DNA from: Actinomadura rubrisoli
Lineage (GTDB): Bacteria; Actinomycetota; Actinomycetes; Streptosporangiales; Streptosporangiaceae
DNA: 59,283 nt
Direction: 5' to 3'
NCBI RefSeq assembly: GCF_004349215.1
Contig: NZ_SMKU01000016.1
Span: 1-59,283, forward strand
Shown: piece by piece, positions 57,001 through 59,283 of the stretch
Numbering within the stretch: position 1 is the stretch's first letter
Layout: every line of letters begins with the position of its first letter
Notes under the pieces: model-generated
Databases searched by the model: none
Seen by the model: only the letters and a program-made list of their open reading frames with translations
What the model was told of the DNA's origin: nothing
Position numbers and translations under genes: made by a program

Positions 57001-57909
57001 GTGTCCGAGTTCGATGTCCGCAAGATCGGCGGCCGTATCGGAGCCGAGGTCGTCGGCGTCGACGTCCGCGACCTGTCCGCGAAGGTGTTCGCCGAGATCC
57101 GCGCCGCCCTGCTGGAGCACAAGGTGCTGGGCTTTCGCGGCCAGAGCCTGACCGACGACGACCAGCTCGCCTTCGCCGCCCGGTTCGGGCCGCTCACCGG
57201 CGCGCACCCGACGGTGCCGTCGGTCGACGGGCAGCCCCAGGTCCTGCCGGTCGACAGCGAGACCGGCCGGGCCAACCAGTGGCACACCGACGTCACCTTC
57301 GTCCAGAGCCCGCCGAAGCTCAGCACGCTGCGCAGCCTCGTCGTTCCGCCCTACGGCGGCGACACGCTGATCGCCAACACCGCCGCCGCCTACCGCGACC
57401 TGCCGGACGAGCTGCGCGCCTTCGCCGACCGCCTGTGGGCCGTGCACTCCAACGACTACGACTACGTCCGGGCGAAGGACTCCGGAGTCGACCCCGAGAA
57501 GGCGAGCGAGCACCGGAAGATCTTCGTGTCCCGCAGGTGGAAGACGGCCCACCCCGTGGTGCGGGTGCACCCGGAGTCGGACGAGCGGAACCTGTACATC
57601 GGCGGGTTCGCGAAAAGCATCGTCGGGCTGTCCGACCGGGAGAGCAGGGCCGTCCTGGACATCTTCCAGGCGTACGTCACCCGTCCGGAGAACGTCTTCC
57701 GCTGGTCCTGGTCGCCGGGCGACCTCGTCCTGTTCGACAACCGCATCACCCAGCACTACGCGCCGGACGACTACGGCGACCTGCCCCGCAGGCTCCACCG
57801 GGTCACCGTCGCCGGTGACGTGCCGGTCGGCGTGGACGGGCGGGAGAGCTACCGGGTCGAGGGCGACGACGCCTCCCACTACACCCCGGCCGCGACGGCT
57901 GCGGCCTGA
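57001..57909 (+). CDS. tauD: TauD-type taurine/alkylsulfonate dioxygenase
   Basis: A 302-residue Fe(II)/2-oxoglutarate dioxygenase starting at GTG 57001. Iron ligands are in NQWHTDVTF (HxD) and ITQHYAPDDY; the 2-oxoglutarate Arg lies in RRLHRVTVAG. The N-terminal KIGGRIGAEVVGVD is typical of TauD. It cleaves sulfonates to sulfite and an aldehyde for sulfur supply. Divergent from a sulfonate-type importer operon, so the pair forms an uptake-and-desulfonation locus. Unlike the cluster's two SyrP-like enzymes, it has HxD rather than HxE. Confidence 0.9.
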   Translation: MSEFDVRKIGGRIGAEVVGVDVRDLSAKVFAEIRAALLEHKVLGFRGQSLTDDDQLAFAARFGPLTGAHPTVPSVDGQPQVLPVDSETGRANQWHTDVTFVQSPPKLSTLRSLVVPPYGGDTLIANTAAAYRDLPDELRAFADRLWAVHSNDYDYVRAKDSGVDPEKASEHRKIFVSRRWKTAHPVVRVHPESDERNLYIGGFAKSIVGLSDRESRAVLDIFQAYVTRPENVFRWSWSPGDLVLFDNRITQHYAPDDYGDLPRRLHRVTVAGDVPVGVDGRESYRVEGDDASHYTPAATAAA

Positions 57910-57926
57910 TCGGTCCGGCGGGACGG

Positions 57927-57952
57927 GGCCCGGTGCGGGGTGGCACCGGGCC
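57927..57952 (+). terminator. Terminator after tauD
   Basis: A perfect 10-bp stem (57927-57936 GGCCCGGTGC / 57943-57952) with a 6-nt loop lies 17 nt past the stop codon. Confidence 0.65.
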
Positions 57953-58145
57953 TTGGCGTATCCGCAGGTCAGCGCGCCGAGCCGGGATTTCGTCCGTGGT
58001 AGTACGCGCGGGGCGCCCGGGAGCGTTCAGCTTTCGTCCTGTGATTCACCTCTCTTCGCGGCGGTTGAACGGGCCGTCCCGCCGGCCCGTGAACGCTCTC
58101 GACGGGCCGGGCCAGGGGGCACCGGCCCTCGACGAGAGGTTCTCC

Positions 58146-59057
58146 ATGAGACGCAGCATCACGATCGCGGCCGTCGCGGCCGCCGGGCTGGCCCTCGCGG
58201 CCGTCCCGGCGGAGGCGGACGCCGCCGGCGAGGGGACGTTCCTCGCCACCAGCCTCAACGGCGCCCGCGTGGCGTCCGGGGCGGGCGACGGGGACGGGAG
58301 CGCCGTCGCCTTCCTCGGGGTCAAGGGCGACCAGGTGTCCTTCGCCATCCGGTTCAGCGGCATCGCGATCCCGACGCGGGGCGAGCTCCACCAGGGCGCG
58401 AAGGGCACCGACGGCCAGGTGAGGATCCCCTTCTTCACCACGCCGCTGCTCACCGGGAGCGACTCGGTGAGCGGCACCGTCCGCGTCACCGACCCCAAGC
58501 TCCTGGACGGCCTGCGGACGAACCCCGGCGACTTCTACATCGACCTGCACAACAAGCCGTTCCCCGGGGGCGCGGTCCGCGGCCAGGTGCACAAGCTGAC
58601 CAGCGCCATCGACATCAAGCGGGCGCTCCAGCAGAACTTCGTGGCGCCGGTGGTCCAGGGGGTCCAGATCTACGCCTGCACCCGGCAGGCCGACGGATCC
58701 TTCGCCTTCACCCAGGACAACGTGCGCGCCTCGCTGCGGCGGGACATCTCCCACTTCTTCGCCGTCCCAGGACCGGCGGGCCCGCCGAAGTGGCGATCGG
58801 ACGACGGCTCCGCCGTGACCGGCAGCGTGCTCTCCCGGACGCCCAACGGCGCCGGGAACATCGCCGAGCTCGACCTGGCCGCCACCCAGGTGGGCAAGCC
58901 CATCGGCCTGCTCGCGCGGACCAGCGAGATCCTGCGGCTCAACACGGTCGGCGGGGTCGCGCCGGCGGGTTCCTGCGACCCGGCCGTCCAGCCCAGGGCG
59001 GAGGTCCCGTACCGGGCCGACTACCTCTTCGTCCACGGCGTTCCGTCCACGGCGTGA
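58146..59057 (+). CDS. Secreted CHRD plus DUF3455-like protein
   Basis: A 303-residue exported protein from ATG 58146 (GAGAGG site). It has a Sec signal (MRRSITIAAVAAAGLALAA...AEADA). Residues about 35-150 look like a CHRD domain (GELHQGAKGTDG, FYIDLHNKPFPGGAVRGQV), and about 165-300 resemble DUF3455 (VQIYACTRQADGSFAF, DISHFFAVPGP). CHRD domains occur in extracellular proteins of unclear function. I see no catalytic motif and no link to the peptide cluster. Confidence 0.75.
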   Translation: MRRSITIAAVAAAGLALAAVPAEADAAGEGTFLATSLNGARVASGAGDGDGSAVAFLGVKGDQVSFAIRFSGIAIPTRGELHQGAKGTDGQVRIPFFTTPLLTGSDSVSGTVRVTDPKLLDGLRTNPGDFYIDLHNKPFPGGAVRGQVHKLTSAIDIKRALQQNFVAPVVQGVQIYACTRQADGSFAFTQDNVRASLRRDISHFFAVPGPAGPPKWRSDDGSAVTGSVLSRTPNGAGNIAELDLAATQVGKPIGLLARTSEILRLNTVGGVAPAGSCDPAVQPRAEVPYRADYLFVHGVPSTA

Positions 59058-59114
59058 GCTGACGCGGAGGGAGCGGATCGGGAGCCGGCTCGGGGGCCGG
59101 CTCCGGAGGGAGCG

Positions 59115-59144
59115 GGGCGGTGCGTCCAACCGGGCGCACCGCCC
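59115..59144 (+). terminator. Terminator after the CHRD/DUF3455 gene
   Basis: A perfect 10-bp stem (59115-59124 GGGCGGTGCG / 59135-59144 CGCACCGCCC) with a 10-nt loop, followed by TTCCGTT, about 57 nt past the stop. Confidence 0.7.
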
Positions 59145-59283
59145 TTCCGTTGGCCCTAAGTGCCGAAACATGGCCCGCCCCCTGGCGAACAGTGCCGATT
59201 TTCAAGGTCGGCCAAGTGGTTCGGCCCGTCAACTGGGCTGGTTGGCGGGCGCGCGGGCCGGGCCGGGACGCGGGCGGGGCCGG

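Overview
This is a very GC-rich (actinobacterial) window dominated by a nonribosomal peptide biosynthetic gene cluster running from about 3.3 kb to 50.5 kb. Dense GTGA start/stop overlaps, GTG and TTG starts, a BTAD/NB-ARC (SARP-type) regulator and an MbtH protein all fit a filamentous actinomycete. Genus cannot be fixed from the sequence alone.

Left flank (1-3.1 kb): the 3' end of a polytopic membrane protein, a DHA2-type MFS exporter, and a secreted trypsin-fold protease on the other strand.

Left biosynthetic block (3.3-14 kb, minus strand, read right to left): FabH-like KSIII, ACP, free-standing condensation domain, SbnA-like diaminopropionate-pathway synthase, a bimodular NRPS (A-PCP-C-A-PCP), a VioC/AsnO-type Fe(II)/2-oxoglutarate hydroxylase, and a SyrP-like (TauD-fold) hydroxylase. 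Divergent from it (14-20.8 kb, plus strand) is an ACP-based sub-pathway: BtrK/VinO-like PLP decarboxylase, ACP, a C-terminal-only acyl-CoA dehydrogenase homologue, a full acyl-CoA dehydrogenase, a KSIII-like protein, a cysteine-less thiolase-fold partner, and an AMP-forming ligase. These genes plausibly build an unusual acyl or aminoacyl unit.

Right biosynthetic block (20.9-47.7 kb, minus strand): MbtH, a 6638-residue hexamodular NRPS ending in a fused penicillin-binding-protein/beta-lactamase-fold domain, a carbamoyltransferase homologue, an MFS exporter, a second SyrP-like hydroxylase, and a MacB-type ABC exporter pair. Together the two NRPSs hold eight A domains; with the free-standing C domain there are eight C domains, so the arithmetic fits an N-acylated octapeptide released, probably as a macrocycle, by the fused terminal domain. 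Specificity codes suggest several Asn/Asp-like residues, one basic diamino acid and one Val-like residue.

Regulation: three promoters (KSIII operon, decarboxylase operon, MbtH/NRPS operon) carry TATAG direct repeats at exactly 11-bp spacing, the layout used by SARP regulators. The SARP gene lies at 48.7 kb beyond a gene-free stretch of about 940 bp.

Right flank (50.7-59.3 kb): a NarL-type two-component system with a DUF4097-like protein, a beta-carbonic anhydrase, a sulfonate-type ABC importer divergent from a TauD dioxygenase, and a secreted CHRD/DUF3455 protein. These look like ordinary chromosomal genes outside the cluster.
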